38,250 nt of DNA. Source: CAYLJJ01 sp964384025. Lineage in GTDB: Bacteria; Myxococcota_A; Bradymonadia; UBA7976; UBA1532. Positions 7,847 to 16,619 of the stretch are shown here, piece after piece; within the stretch, counting starts at the first letter, position 1; each line of letters opens with the position of its first letter. The stretch covers positions 1-38,250 of the forward strand of contig CAYLJJ010000070.1 in assembly GCA_964384025.1 (NCBI GenBank). Reading direction: 5' to 3'. The notes beneath the pieces are model-generated. The model ran no database searches, was not told the DNA's origin, and saw nothing but the letters and a program-made list of their open reading frames with translations. Both the position numbers and the translations under genes were made by a program.

Positions 7847-8497
7847 ATGCCCCTAACCCTCTTCGCTCGAACCAAGCATCTGGAGAACCAGATAGATGAG
7901 TTTCTCAGCACGCTCTCTCACTCCGCGCTGCATTTTCAGGAAGCGATCTGCAGCTATCTGAAATCGGGCGTGACTGAGGCCTTTAAAGAGCAGATCAAGT
8001 CTGTCGCGCTTCTGGAGAGCCGTGGAGATGAGCTGCGTCGCTCCGTACTCACGGTGATGTTCTTAGAAACCCTGATGCCGGACGCCCGAGGTGACGTGCT
8101 CAAGCTACTGGAGGATCTGGATCAGATCCTCAACCGGATCGAGGAGGCTCTCTTCTACTTCAGCATTGAGCGTCCAGAGATCCCTGAACCTCTACGGGAG
8201 GAGTATGCAAACTTGACCCGCTTCAGTGCTCAGGCGGTGGAGAGCTTGATCTTGACCGCGCGTTCCTTCTTCCGCAGCGCTCAGAGCATTCAGGATCATA
8301 TGCACAAGGTGCTCTTCTATGAGAGCGAGGCGGATAAGGTGCTTAAGAACCTGAAGCGAGGGATCTTTAAGTCTGATCTGAAGTTGTCCCAGAAGATCCA
8401 TTTGCGCTTCTTCGCTGAGCGCATCGCCTGGATCTCAGATCTAGCTGAAGATATCGCGGATGATCTAGTGATCTACTCCATCAAGCGAGCGCCTTGA
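7847..8497 (+). CDS. DUF47/PhoU-like phosphate transport accessory protein
   Basis: 216 residues, the usual length for the DUF47 (TIGR00153) family. It is almost wholly alpha-helical with PhoU-like repeats. Recognisable features are the N-terminal FARTKHLENQIDEFL, the acidic ESRGDELRR segment near 70 and EADKVLKNLKRGIF near 165; these acidic motifs resemble the metal-cluster-binding motifs of PhoU. AAAGGA precedes the ATG. It overlaps the Pit gene by one base (TGATG), the typical DUF47-pit pairing in which the DUF47 protein is thought to modulate the transporter. It acts in the cytoplasm at the membrane. Confidence 0.9.
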   Translation: MPLTLFARTKHLENQIDEFLSTLSHSALHFQEAICSYLKSGVTEAFKEQIKSVALLESRGDELRRSVLTVMFLETLMPDARGDVLKLLEDLDQILNRIEEALFYFSIERPEIPEPLREEYANLTRFSAQAVESLILTARSFFRSAQSIQDHMHKVLFYESEADKVLKNLKRGIFKSDLKLSQKIHLRFFAERIAWISDLAEDIADDLVIYSIKRAP

Positions 8498-9999
8498 TGG
8501 AGGTCGGCATTCTCCTCTTCCTCAGCAGCGGCCTCTTTCTGGGTTGGTCTCTTGGTGCCAATGACGCAGCTAACGTCTTTGGTACAGCGGTAGGCACCCG
8601 AATGCTCCGCTTTGGGACCGCCGCGATCATCTGTAGCCTCTTTGTCATCTTGGGTGCGGTGATCAGCGGCTCTGGAGCTGCTCATACCCTGGGCAAGTTG
8701 GGCGCCATCAACGCCCTGGGAGGCTCCTTTATCGCCGCCTTCTCTGCGGCCCTTACGGTCTATCTGATGACCAAGGCGGGGGTGCCCGTCTCCACCAGCC
8801 AAGCGATCGTAGGCGCCATCATCGGTTGGAACCTCTACAGCGGCTTCCCCACCGATGGCAGCGCTCTGCTCAAGATCGTGATGACCTGGATCGCCTGTCC
8901 TCTCTTGGCCGCCCTCATCGCTATCCCTCTCTATAAAGGGCTCCAGCTGCTCCTAAAGCTCAACGAGATCCATATCCTGCGCTTAGACGCTTACACTCGC
9001 CTGGGCTTAATCCTAGCGGGGGCCTTTGGCTCCTATGCGCTCGGAGCCAACAACATCGCCAATGTCATGGGGGTCTTCCTCTCTGCCAACCCCTTTGAAG
9101 ATCTAAGCTTGGGGGGGATGGGGATCTCCGCCATTCAGCAGCTCTTCCTTTTAGGCGCCCTGGCCATCGCCGTAGGTGTCTTCACCTACTCTCGTCGGGT
9201 GATGATGACCGTGGGTGGGGGCCTTCTGCCGCTCTCCCCTGTCGGAGCTTGGGTCGTGGTAGTCTCTCACTCCATCGTCCTCTTCCTCTTCGCCTCCAAG
9301 GGTCTGGAGCATACCCTGGCGAGTTGGGGGCTGCCCACCATCCCCCTCGTACCGGTCTCCTCTTCTCAAGCGGTGATCGGCGCGGTGATCGGCATCGGTT
9401 TACTCAAGGGGGGTAGAGGCATCCGCTGGTCTGTGCTCTTTAAGATCTCCTCAGGCTGGGTGACCACTCCGATCATCTCAGGATTGGTCTCTTTTATCGC
9501 GCTCTTCTTTCTACAGAATGTCTTTCAGCAAGAGGTCTATAAAGATAACCAATACCTGATCTCAGTAGAGGTGGTGAAGCAGCTCAAGAAGGAGGGCCTA
9601 GATTTCCCTGTCTTGGTTGAGATGCAGGAGCATGAGTACCCTTCCGTGCGAAGTCTCCGCGAAGCCCTGGCCTTGGCGGGGATCAAAGGGGCTCAGGAGC
9701 GAGAGGTGCTGCGCCTCAGCCAGCTTAAGAAGTTGGAGATCAACCCGAGTTGTGTAGAGAGGCTCTCTGATCAGTTCAGTCAGGCACAGAGAGAAGCTGT
9801 TGAGAGGCTTCAAGGGCGCCACTATCGCTACGCGTGGAGATTGGATGAAGAGTTGGCTCAGCAGAGTGAATCTTGGCGTGCGCTCCCCGCTGAGCCGATC
9901 AACCACAGACACAACAAAAACTTAGAGGGGCTGCGAGCTCAACTTCATCGAAGCTGTCGAAGCTCTAAGGTTCCACCAGTTCGGCAGCAGCCTCAATGA
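8497..9999 (+). CDS. pit: Pit-family inorganic phosphate transporter
   Basis: 500 residues; low-affinity, metal-phosphate/proton symporter of the inner membrane. Two signature repeats are visible, GANDAANVFGTAVG near residue 21 and GANNIANVMGVF near 187, each leading into a bundle of hydrophobic helices, with PVSTSQAIVGAIIG and its second copy PVSSSQAVIGAVIG. Residues 345-500 form an additional charged, probably cytoplasmic tail, longer than in compact Pit proteins and without a motif I know. ATG 8497 is preferred over TTG 8494 because it gives coupled translation with the DUF47 gene. The 3' end overlaps the convergent GH5-like gene by 35 bases. Confidence 0.92.
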   Translation: MEVGILLFLSSGLFLGWSLGANDAANVFGTAVGTRMLRFGTAAIICSLFVILGAVISGSGAAHTLGKLGAINALGGSFIAAFSAALTVYLMTKAGVPVSTSQAIVGAIIGWNLYSGFPTDGSALLKIVMTWIACPLLAALIAIPLYKGLQLLLKLNEIHILRLDAYTRLGLILAGAFGSYALGANNIANVMGVFLSANPFEDLSLGGMGISAIQQLFLLGALAIAVGVFTYSRRVMMTVGGGLLPLSPVGAWVVVVSHSIVLFLFASKGLEHTLASWGLPTIPLVPVSSSQAVIGAVIGIGLLKGGRGIRWSVLFKISSGWVTTPIISGLVSFIALFFLQNVFQQEVYKDNQYLISVEVVKQLKKEGLDFPVLVEMQEHEYPSVRSLREALALAGIKGAQEREVLRLSQLKKLEINPSCVERLSDQFSQAQREAVERLQGRHYRYAWRLDEELAQQSESWRALPAEPINHRHNKNLEGLRAQLHRSCRSSKVPPVRQQPQ

Positions 10000-11788
10000 T
10001 CAGATCGATATAGAGGTTGCCTGGATCGGCGGGCTCGGTGCCGTTGCGCCAAGCCCAAGCTGCTTGATCTTCCCCTGGATCTACGGAGTCAGGGTAGTAG
10101 TGCCCCAACGCGATCCCTGCCAAACGAAGGCTCATCAGCTCATCAAACCAAGCGCTCAGGGCAGCACGGCGCTGCTCTAATGGGAGGTTGTTATGCATCG
10201 AAGCGCTGAGGATGATCAGCGCTTTGCCATTTGTGGTTGCTAGGTTGGCGTGGCTTCGGACCCAGGCCGCGCCCAGGTTGGCATAGCTGTTGGCGTCTTC
10301 AGGAAAGCTCAGAGCCTGAGGGTTCAGATGGATGCTGGCGAAGTCCACCTCGTTCAGGCGCAGGTTGCGCTGCCAGGAGGCGCCATGAGAGCCGTCCAAG
10401 AGGCTGGGATCTAACGATTGAGCCTCCTCTCGATAAGCGGTAGGGTTGACATCAAAGCCCATATCCCCTGTGGTCAGCAGATGTTGGGGATCATTAGCCT
10501 TAAGGCTTCGACAGATCTCCTCAAAGAAGGCGTAGAGGTCATCGCCTGTCTGATCAGCGAAGATCTCACGACCATCAAAGCCATGTAGCAACTCCCAAGC
10601 CATGATCGCGGGCTCTTCGCGATATTTGAGCCCCGTTAAGTGGTTATCTCTCCAGAGGAGGGCCTCGATGTGGGTCTTAAAATGATCCCTGATCGCCCCC
10701 TCCATGAAGAAGCGGCGCAGGTCATCACGAATCGGAGTCAGGTAGCCCCCCCAGCGAAGGTACTGCATGATCCCTCCATATGCCTCTCCCCCGTCGATGA
10801 GGCTGAGGATCAGCTTGATGCCGTGGTGAGCGGCGCGGGCGATGAGAAGATCCAGGGCCAAGAGCCCCTCCTCATTATATTGCCCTCGAGCGGTTTGAAG
10901 GGCGCTGGGGAGATCGGGGCGATCATCATGAGCACGAGCGCGGATCACGGTGACACCCAGGGCGCGGGCCTCAGAGAAGACCTCGTCCAGAGCAGCGTTG
11001 TCTCCGCTGCTGTGAGCCTGATAGGCGACCTCCAGCAGCGCTGGAGCATCTAGGCCGATAAAGCGAAAGGGCTGCTCGTTGAAGGTCAAGCTGCCAAAGT
11101 TGTTGTGGACATAGAAATCCAGACGGAAGTTGACCTCCGCCTCTCCTCGCATCCCCCCTTGCTCTGCGATGATCTTGAGTTGATGCTGACCAGCTGGGAG
11201 TTGGGGGTGTAGGCTAAATCGTCCCTCAGCGTTGAGGCTGACCTGCTCTCCGGGCTCCTCCCCGTTCAAAACCATACGCACGCGAATCTGCTCCTCGGCG
11301 TTGCGTACGCGACCGCTGATCTCGGGCTGTTGATCAAGGATCAAGCTGCCCGAGATGGGATTTTCAATCAGGACAGAGGGAGTCTGAGCGGGGACAAAGG
11401 CATCCTCGGGAGGGATCCAGGCATCTTGATCGCCGCCTCCGCCCGCTGAGCCCCCAACGCCAAACTCTCTTTCACTGGCGGCATCAACATCTCCGCCACT
11501 TGCGCCTCCTGCGCCTGCTCCACCGCCTCCCCCTGCGCTCGCGTCAGGTTCATCCGCTTGGATATCAACACAGTGATCATCTATGCAGCGCTCGTAGGGG
11601 TACTCACAGAAGCTCTGCGCGCATCGGATCACATAGACCCGTTGGACGCACTGCCCCGCGAACTTCTCCTGATCGCAATAATAGCCTTGGGAGCAATCCT
11701 GATCTGATCCGCAGTCGCTGTGGCCAGCGTCATTACAGCTCAGGAGGGGGTTGAGTAGGAGGAGGGTGAGGGGAGTGAGCAGTCTCAT
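9965..11788 (-). CDS. GH5-like (mannanase-type) lipoprotein lacking the catalytic glutamates
   Basis: 607 residues from the ATG at 11788; the frame extends to 11944, but only this start gives a signal peptide (MRLLTPLTLLLLNPLLSC, lipid Cys18). Residues 25-73 form a Cys-rich knot-like module and 84-120 a Gly/Ala linker. Residues 137-225 look like an Ig-like domain. Residues 228-600 look like a GH5 (subfamily 7-like) TIM barrel, with FRFIGLDAPAL, ALGVTVIRARAHDD, HHGIKLILSLIDGG and EEPAIMAWELLHG. Active enzymes have Asn-Glu after AWEL; here it is LHG (401-403). At the second site, where mannanases have a Glu-Phe-Gly, this protein has LIILSASMHN (524-533). It is therefore probably a surface carbohydrate-binding pseudoenzyme. 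Convergent with pit (35-base overlap) and divergent from the arginine operon. Confidence 0.82.
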   Translation of the reverse strand: MRLLTPLTLLLLNPLLSCNDAGHSDCGSDQDCSQGYYCDQEKFAGQCVQRVYVIRCAQSFCEYPYERCIDDHCVDIQADEPDASAGGGGGAGAGGASGGDVDAASEREFGVGGSAGGGGDQDAWIPPEDAFVPAQTPSVLIENPISGSLILDQQPEISGRVRNAEEQIRVRMVLNGEEPGEQVSLNAEGRFSLHPQLPAGQHQLKIIAEQGGMRGEAEVNFRLDFYVHNNFGSLTFNEQPFRFIGLDAPALLEVAYQAHSSGDNAALDEVFSEARALGVTVIRARAHDDRPDLPSALQTARGQYNEEGLLALDLLIARAAHHGIKLILSLIDGGEAYGGIMQYLRWGGYLTPIRDDLRRFFMEGAIRDHFKTHIEALLWRDNHLTGLKYREEPAIMAWELLHGFDGREIFADQTGDDLYAFFEEICRSLKANDPQHLLTTGDMGFDVNPTAYREEAQSLDPSLLDGSHGASWQRNLRLNEVDFASIHLNPQALSFPEDANSYANLGAAWVRSHANLATTNGKALIILSASMHNNLPLEQRRAALSAWFDELMSLRLAGIALGHYYPDSVDPGEDQAAWAWRNGTEPADPGNLYIDLIIEAAAELVEP

Positions 11789-11930
11789 GTTGGAGAGTAT
11801 AGCGCAGGAGATCTCAAGATTGGGAGCGGTCGAGGGATCGGTATAGAAGCCTCCTCTGAGCTTGGAGAGTGCTGCATGGGTACATTTTTTACTCCTCGAT
11901 AGACCGCAGGCCTGAGGAGAAGCGGCTTGA

Positions 11931-11959
11931 TTGACAAATCTCAAGCAGCCCCCTAGCCT
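11931..11959 (+). promoter_or_regulatory. Candidate promoter of the arginine operon
   Basis: A perfect TTGACA at 11931-11936 is followed after 17 bases by TAGCCT at 11954-11959, and the first ATG of the operon is at 11997. The -10 element is weak. I see no ARG-box-like inverted repeat (TGAAT...ATTCA). The 11789-11996 region shows no leader peptide or riboswitch that I can identify. Confidence 0.4.
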
Positions 11960-11996
11960 CCCTGCTCTCCCGAGCCAAAACAGTAAAAGCTAAACT

Positions 11997-13001
11997 ATGA
12001 AGCACTTTATTACGACCGCAGATTGGAACCGAGGGGCGCTTGAGTGGCTCCTGACTAAGGCCTGTGTGCTCAAGCGCCAGCCTTTCTGCGACGATCTGGA
12101 TTCTAAAAAGATCGCTCTTATCTTCTTTAACCCCTCTCTTCGTACCCGTACATCATTTGAGATCGGGATCTACGAGTTGGGTGGACACGCGGTGGTCCTG
12201 GAGCCGGGCAAGAGCTCTTGGCCGATGGAGTTTCAGGAGGGAGTGGTGATGGATGGTGAGGCGGAGGAGCATGTGCGTGAGGCCGCTCGTGTGCTCTCCC
12301 GCTACTGCGATCTTATCGCAGTACGCGCCTTTCCTAAGTTTCAGGACTGGAACGAGGATCGCCAAGATAAGTTGATCCGCGCCTTCGCTGCTCACTCCAC
12401 CGTACCGGTGATCAACATGGAGACGATCACCCACCCCTGCCAAGAGATGGCCCTGATGATGACCCTTCGGGAGCACTTGGGGAGGACAGATGGAAAAAAG
12501 TTCCTGTTGACCTGGACCTATCACCCTAAGCCTCTCAACACAGCGGTGGCTAACTCAGCGCTGCTTATCGCATCCAAGTTTGGTTTTGATGTTGAGCTGC
12601 TCTGTCCCAGCCCTGAATATATCCTAGATGAGCGCTATATGAGCCTCGCTCAAGGTTACTGTACTGAGCAGGGACGCAGCTTGAGCGTCAGCCATGAGCC
12701 TCAGCAGGCTTATCCTGGTGCCCATGTGGTCTATGCTAAGAGTTGGGGCGCACTGCCCTATTTTGGGCGCTGGGATGAAGAACGGCCCATCCGTGAAGCT
12801 CATAAACATTTTATTGTAGATGAAGCCAAGATGGCTCTCACCGACGCAGCTTTTTTTAGCCACTGTCTACCTGCCCGCCGCAATATAAAGGCTACAGACG
12901 CGGTGTTTGATAGCCCTCGCTCGCTCATTATCGAAGAGGCTGAGAATCGATTGCATGTACAGAAAGCTTTGATGATTCGGCTTTTGAAAGGAGAAGAATG
13001 A
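11997..13001 (+). CDS. argF': N-acetylornithine carbamoyltransferase
   Basis: 334 residues. Transfers the carbamoyl group of carbamoyl phosphate to N-acetylornithine, giving N-acetylcitrulline. The carbamoyl-phosphate motif is NPSLRTRTSFE (45-55), then THPCQEMA near 145 and SHCLPARRN near 288. Long stretches follow the Xanthomonas enzyme as I remember it (VINMETITHPCQ, LTWTYHPKPLNTAVANSA, VVYAKSWGALP). The residue that separates acetylornithine from succinylornithine enzymes is Glu in the former and Pro in the latter. Here MDGEAEEH has Glu90 at that place, so acetylornithine is predicted. First gene of a six-gene operon; its TGA overlaps the argG start. Only a weak ribosome site precedes the ATG. 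Confidence 0.93.
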   Translation: MKHFITTADWNRGALEWLLTKACVLKRQPFCDDLDSKKIALIFFNPSLRTRTSFEIGIYELGGHAVVLEPGKSSWPMEFQEGVVMDGEAEEHVREAARVLSRYCDLIAVRAFPKFQDWNEDRQDKLIRAFAAHSTVPVINMETITHPCQEMALMMTLREHLGRTDGKKFLLTWTYHPKPLNTAVANSALLIASKFGFDVELLCPSPEYILDERYMSLAQGYCTEQGRSLSVSHEPQQAYPGAHVVYAKSWGALPYFGRWDEERPIREAHKHFIVDEAKMALTDAAFFSHCLPARRNIKATDAVFDSPRSLIIEEAENRLHVQKALMIRLLKGEE

Positions 13002-14209
13002 TGAAAAATGAGGTCGTTCTTGCCTTTAGCGGTGGTCTAGACACCAGTTTCTGTGTCCCCTATCTAAAAGAGCAGGGCTATCGAGTCCAGAGCCTCTTTG
13101 TAGATACAGGCGGGGTCAGCGAGACAGAGAAGCATTGGATCACCAAACGAGCCCAAGCGCTCGGCGTCGAGGAACACCACAGTGTAGATGCTTCTCAAGC
13201 TGTCTGGAATGAGGTGGTGGTTCCTCTTATCTGGGGAGGTGAGCTGTATCAGCAGCAGTACCCTCTGCTCTGTTCGGATCGATATGTGATCGTGCGTGAG
13301 TCTCTTAAGTTGGCACGGTCTCGAAAAATCGAGCACTTTGCGCATGGTTGTACAGGGATGGGCAATGATCAGGTTCGCTTCGATCTCACCGTCAAGGCCC
13401 TGGGCGATTTTGAGATCCTGGCGCCCATCCGTGAAATTCAGAAGGGGCGAGAGAATGTGCGGGCCTATGAGACCGCTTATCTGGCTGATCGAGGCTTCTC
13501 GCTGCGCGCCAAAACCTCTCAATATACCATCAATGAGAACCTCTTGGGAGTGACGGTCTCAGGGGGGGAGATCGATGAGTTTAAGGAGCCTCGCCCCGAA
13601 GCTTGGCAATGGACCGCTCATGTTGGAGAGCGCCCTCTAGAGCCTCTGCGCCTCAAGATTCGCTTTGAGCAAGGGGTCGCTCAAGCCCTGGATGGAGAGC
13701 GCCTAGAGGGTCCTGCGCTCCTGGCTCAACTCAACCGGCGTTTGGCTCCCTACGGCGTTGGTCGAGGCATCTATACCGGAGATACCACCATCGGCCTCAA
13801 GGGACGCATCATCTTTGAAGCTCCTGGTCTCAGCGCCCTCCTAAAAGCTCATCGCGCCTTGGAGGAGGCGGTTAACACCCAGGCTCAAAGCTGCTTTAAG
13901 CCTGTGGTGGCGCAACGCTGGGTTGAGCTGGTCTATAAGGGCTTCTTCTACGAGCCGCTGAAGTTTGATCTTGAGGCGCTCTTGGCCAGCAGCCAGCGGG
14001 TGGTCAATGGTACGGTGACACTCCTGGCTGAGCCCGGCTCCCTGCGCGCCGTCGCCCTGGACTCTCCCCATATCCTCCAAGCGAAGAGCGCGACCTATGC
14101 TCAGTCTGCTGACTGGGGAGCGGAGGAGGCGGAGGGCTTTATCAAGCTTTTCGGGATGAACAGCGGCCTCTCTGCTCAGATCAACCCCCGCGCACTCCTG
14201 GATCGATGA
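12998..14209 (+). CDS. argG: Argininosuccinate synthase
   Basis: 403 residues, normal length. Condenses citrulline and aspartate with ATP to argininosuccinate. The ATP pyrophosphatase P-loop is AFSGGLDTS (9-17); HGCTGMGNDQVRFD (about 115-128) carries the residues that bind citrulline and aspartate. It reads as the divergent argG type found with acetylcitrulline pathways rather than the E. coli type, judged by sequence feel only. AAAGGAG at 12987-12993 serves ATG 12998 or, with better spacing, ATG 13001. It overlaps argF' by four bases and argE' by four bases. Confidence 0.93.
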   Translation: MMKNEVVLAFSGGLDTSFCVPYLKEQGYRVQSLFVDTGGVSETEKHWITKRAQALGVEEHHSVDASQAVWNEVVVPLIWGGELYQQQYPLLCSDRYVIVRESLKLARSRKIEHFAHGCTGMGNDQVRFDLTVKALGDFEILAPIREIQKGRENVRAYETAYLADRGFSLRAKTSQYTINENLLGVTVSGGEIDEFKEPRPEAWQWTAHVGERPLEPLRLKIRFEQGVAQALDGERLEGPALLAQLNRRLAPYGVGRGIYTGDTTIGLKGRIIFEAPGLSALLKAHRALEEAVNTQAQSCFKPVVAQRWVELVYKGFFYEPLKFDLEALLASSQRVVNGTVTLLAEPGSLRAVALDSPHILQAKSATYAQSADWGAEEAEGFIKLFGMNSGLSAQINPRALLDR

Positions 14210-15291
14210 AGCTCACCCTGGATCTGCTCCGAGCCTTGGTGGCCTTTGATACCCAAAACCCGCCACGCGCTCTGAGCCCCAAACATCCTCTCTTCTCCTG
14301 GCTGCACACCATGCTGCCCGACTTTCAGCTCCAACTAGAGGATCTGGGAGAGGGCTGCCTCAGCCTGTTGGCGACACGGGGAGAGCCCAAGCTTCTCTTT
14401 AACTGCCACCTGGATACGGTGCCGGTGAACCCAGGCTGGAGTCGGAATCCCTTTGAGTTGTTGGTCAGCGGAGAGCACGCTGTCGGGCTGGGAGCTTGTG
14501 ATATCAAAGGGGCTGCGGCCTGCCTCCTGCGTGTGGCCCAGAGCAGCCAAGCGCCGATGGCTATCCTCTTTAACACCGATGAGGAGGCGGGGCAGAGCCG
14601 CTCCATTCGCCACTTCCTAGAGCGTGAGCATCCCTGGCGAGAGGTCCTGGTCTGTGAGCCCAGTGGCTGCCGTGCGGTGCTGGAGCATCGAGGCATCGTC
14701 ACTTTTCGGGGGCGCTTCTCCGGGCGCTCAGGTCATGGCTCCCTACCCAGAGCCCTGAAGGAGAGCGCCATCCACGCGGCCCTTCGCTGGGGCGCGCGGG
14801 CCCTCACGCTGGCTGAGGCGGCTGAGGAGACCGAATATAGAGGTCTCAGGGGCTTGGCGCTCAACATCGGTCGTATCGAGGGAGGGCAGAAGCCCAATAT
14901 GATCGCCGAGCACCTGGAGCTGCGCTGGGGGATGCGGCCTCTGCCCAATCAGGATGCAGCAGCGCTGAAGGCCGAGCTGTGTAAAGACTCCCCCCATGTC
15001 ACCTGGACACAGGGGTTCTCAGGACCCAGCCTTCCTGCCCCCAGGAAGGGTAAGCCAGGCAGCTCCCGAGTCCCCGCTGTTGAGGCCCTGGCTCAACGCC
15101 TGGGTTTGCTGCTTCATCCTCCCGTGCCCTTCTGGACCGAAGCTGCTCTCTTCTCTGAGGCGGGCTTTGAGGCTCTGGTCTGTGGCCCTGGTGATATCGA
15201 GCAGGCGCACAGCGCCGATGAGTGGCTCAGCTTGGCGCAGCTTCAAGCGGGCCTAAACACCTATCGAGCCATCTTGGAGCGCTCCCTATGA
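14206..15291 (+). CDS. argE': M20 deacylase, predicted N-acetyl-L-citrulline deacetylase
   Basis: 361 residues. An M20/ArgE-DapE family metallohydrolase with the di-zinc ligands in order: NCHLDTVP (His68, Asp70 region), GLGACDIKGA (Asp99), FNTDEEAG (Glu126-Glu127 pair) and CEPSG (Glu151). GRSGHGS near 173-179 begins the dimerisation domain, and the C-terminal His is in IEQAHSADE. Family members deacetylate acetylornithine or acetylcitrulline. The adjacent acetylornithine carbamoyltransferase makes N-acetylcitrulline the expected substrate, as in Xanthomonas; this is inferred from context. Overlaps argG by four bases and the next gene by four bases. Confidence 0.9.
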   Translation: MKLTLDLLRALVAFDTQNPPRALSPKHPLFSWLHTMLPDFQLQLEDLGEGCLSLLATRGEPKLLFNCHLDTVPVNPGWSRNPFELLVSGEHAVGLGACDIKGAAACLLRVAQSSQAPMAILFNTDEEAGQSRSIRHFLEREHPWREVLVCEPSGCRAVLEHRGIVTFRGRFSGRSGHGSLPRALKESAIHAALRWGARALTLAEAAEETEYRGLRGLALNIGRIEGGQKPNMIAEHLELRWGMRPLPNQDAAALKAELCKDSPHVTWTQGFSGPSLPAPRKGKPGSSRVPAVEALAQRLGLLLHPPVPFWTEAALFSEAGFEALVCGPGDIEQAHSADEWLSLAQLQAGLNTYRAILERSL

Positions 15292-16619
15292 CCGAGACTC
15301 GCGGCCTGATCCTCAAGCTGCTTCGCAACTTGGGCTCCCGTAAAGAGGTGGAGCAGTATCTCAAGGAGTTCTCCAGTGTTGAGTCCCAGAAATTTGCCAT
15401 CGTCAAGGTGGGCGGGGGGATCCTTCAGACTGAGTTGGACAGCCTTGTCTCCTCCCTCTCCTTTCTGCAAAGGGTGGGGCTCTACCCCATCGTGATCCAT
15501 GGCGCGGGGCCTCAACTGACAGCGACCCTGAATGAGCGAGGCATCGAGACTCGACGAGAGGAGGGCCTGCGTGTCACCGACGCGCCGACCCTAGAGGCGG
15601 CCCGTGAGGTCTTCTTGCGAGAGAACCTCCGCCTCGTGGAGGCGCTGGAGGTTCAGGGTACCCGCGCGCGCCCCATCCCCAGCGGTGTGTTTCAGGCGGA
15701 ACTGGTCGATCCCGATCGTTTTGGCTTTGTGGGGCGAGTCAGCGGGCTCAACTTGGAGCCGATCCGCTCCAGTATTCGCAGTGGAGCCCTGCCCATCTTG
15801 GCCTCTCTGGGGGAGACTCAGAGCGGCCAGATCGTCAACATCAACGCCGACGAGACAGCGCGGCGTCTGGCCCTCAAGGTGGAGCCTCATAAGATCGTCT
15901 TCTTGACCCCCACCGGAGGACTCCTAGATCATCGTGATCAGTTGATCCCATCAGTCAACCTCGCAGAGGACTTCGAGTTCCTCATGGAGCAGGAGTGGCT
16001 CCACTCTGGGATGCGTCTTAAACTTCAGGAGATCCAAGAGCTGCTCTCAGGGCTACCCCTCTCCTCTTCAGTCTCTATCACACGACCCGATCAACTCGCT
16101 CGGGAGCTGTTCACCCACTCCGGCTCAGGGACTTTGATCCGGCAGGGGGAGCGTATCCACCTCCATGAGCGACTGGATGGCTTGGATCTTAAGCGTATCC
16201 AGAGGCTCCTTGAGAGCTGCTTTGGTCGTGAGTTGGTACCGGGCTATTTTGAGTCCAAGCGCTTTTACCGTATCTATGTGACCGATAACTATCGAGCCAT
16301 CGCCATCCTCACCCTGGAGGATGAGGTCCCCTATCTCGATAAGTTTGGGGTCACCCGTAGAGCTCAAGGTGAGGGCCTGGGGCACTCTCTCTGGCAGCGG
16401 ATGTGGCAGGACAACCCTCAACTCTTCTGGCGTTCTCGCAGCGGCAACCCCATCAATACCTGGTACTTCCAGCAAGCAGATGGCAGCTATCGCAGCGATC
16501 CCTGGACGGTCTTTTGGTATGGCATCCATAACCTTGATGTTGCTTGGCGCAGCGTGGGGCGTGCCCTCTCCTTCCCCGCGACGCTGATCGCTCACTCAGC
16601 AGAGGGAGCAGAGCGATGA
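15288..16619 (+). CDS. argB/argA: Bifunctional N-acetylglutamate synthase / acetylglutamate kinase
   Basis: 443 residues from the ATG at 15288; the longer frame starting at 15222 runs into argE' and is rejected. Residues 35-280 are an amino-acid kinase fold (VKVGGGIL at 40-46, HGAGPQL at 71-77, NINADETARRLA at 184-195). Residues 290-435 are a GNAT-type NAT domain: KRFYRIYVTDNYRAIAIL, the acetyl-CoA loop QGEGLGHSLW (360-369) and FWRSRSGNPINTWYF (380-394). This two-domain arrangement is the Xanthomonas/vertebrate-like NAGS-NAGK type. It makes N-acetylglutamate and then phosphorylates it; arginine feedback on the kinase domain is known for the family. Its product feeds ArgC directly. Overlaps argC by four bases. 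Confidence 0.93.
   Translation: MTETRGLILKLLRNLGSRKEVEQYLKEFSSVESQKFAIVKVGGGILQTELDSLVSSLSFLQRVGLYPIVIHGAGPQLTATLNERGIETRREEGLRVTDAPTLEAAREVFLRENLRLVEALEVQGTRARPIPSGVFQAELVDPDRFGFVGRVSGLNLEPIRSSIRSGALPILASLGETQSGQIVNINADETARRLALKVEPHKIVFLTPTGGLLDHRDQLIPSVNLAEDFEFLMEQEWLHSGMRLKLQEIQELLSGLPLSSSVSITRPDQLARELFTHSGSGTLIRQGERIHLHERLDGLDLKRIQRLLESCFGRELVPGYFESKRFYRIYVTDNYRAIAILTLEDEVPYLDKFGVTRRAQGEGLGHSLWQRMWQDNPQLFWRSRSGNPINTWYFQQADGSYRSDPWTVFWYGIHNLDVAWRSVGRALSFPATLIAHSAEGAER

Noticed and set aside
11789..11996. Riboswitch, leader peptide or ARG box before the arginine operon
   Set aside because: I found no inverted TGAAT/ATTCA-type repeat, no arginine-rich short frame and no terminator structure here.
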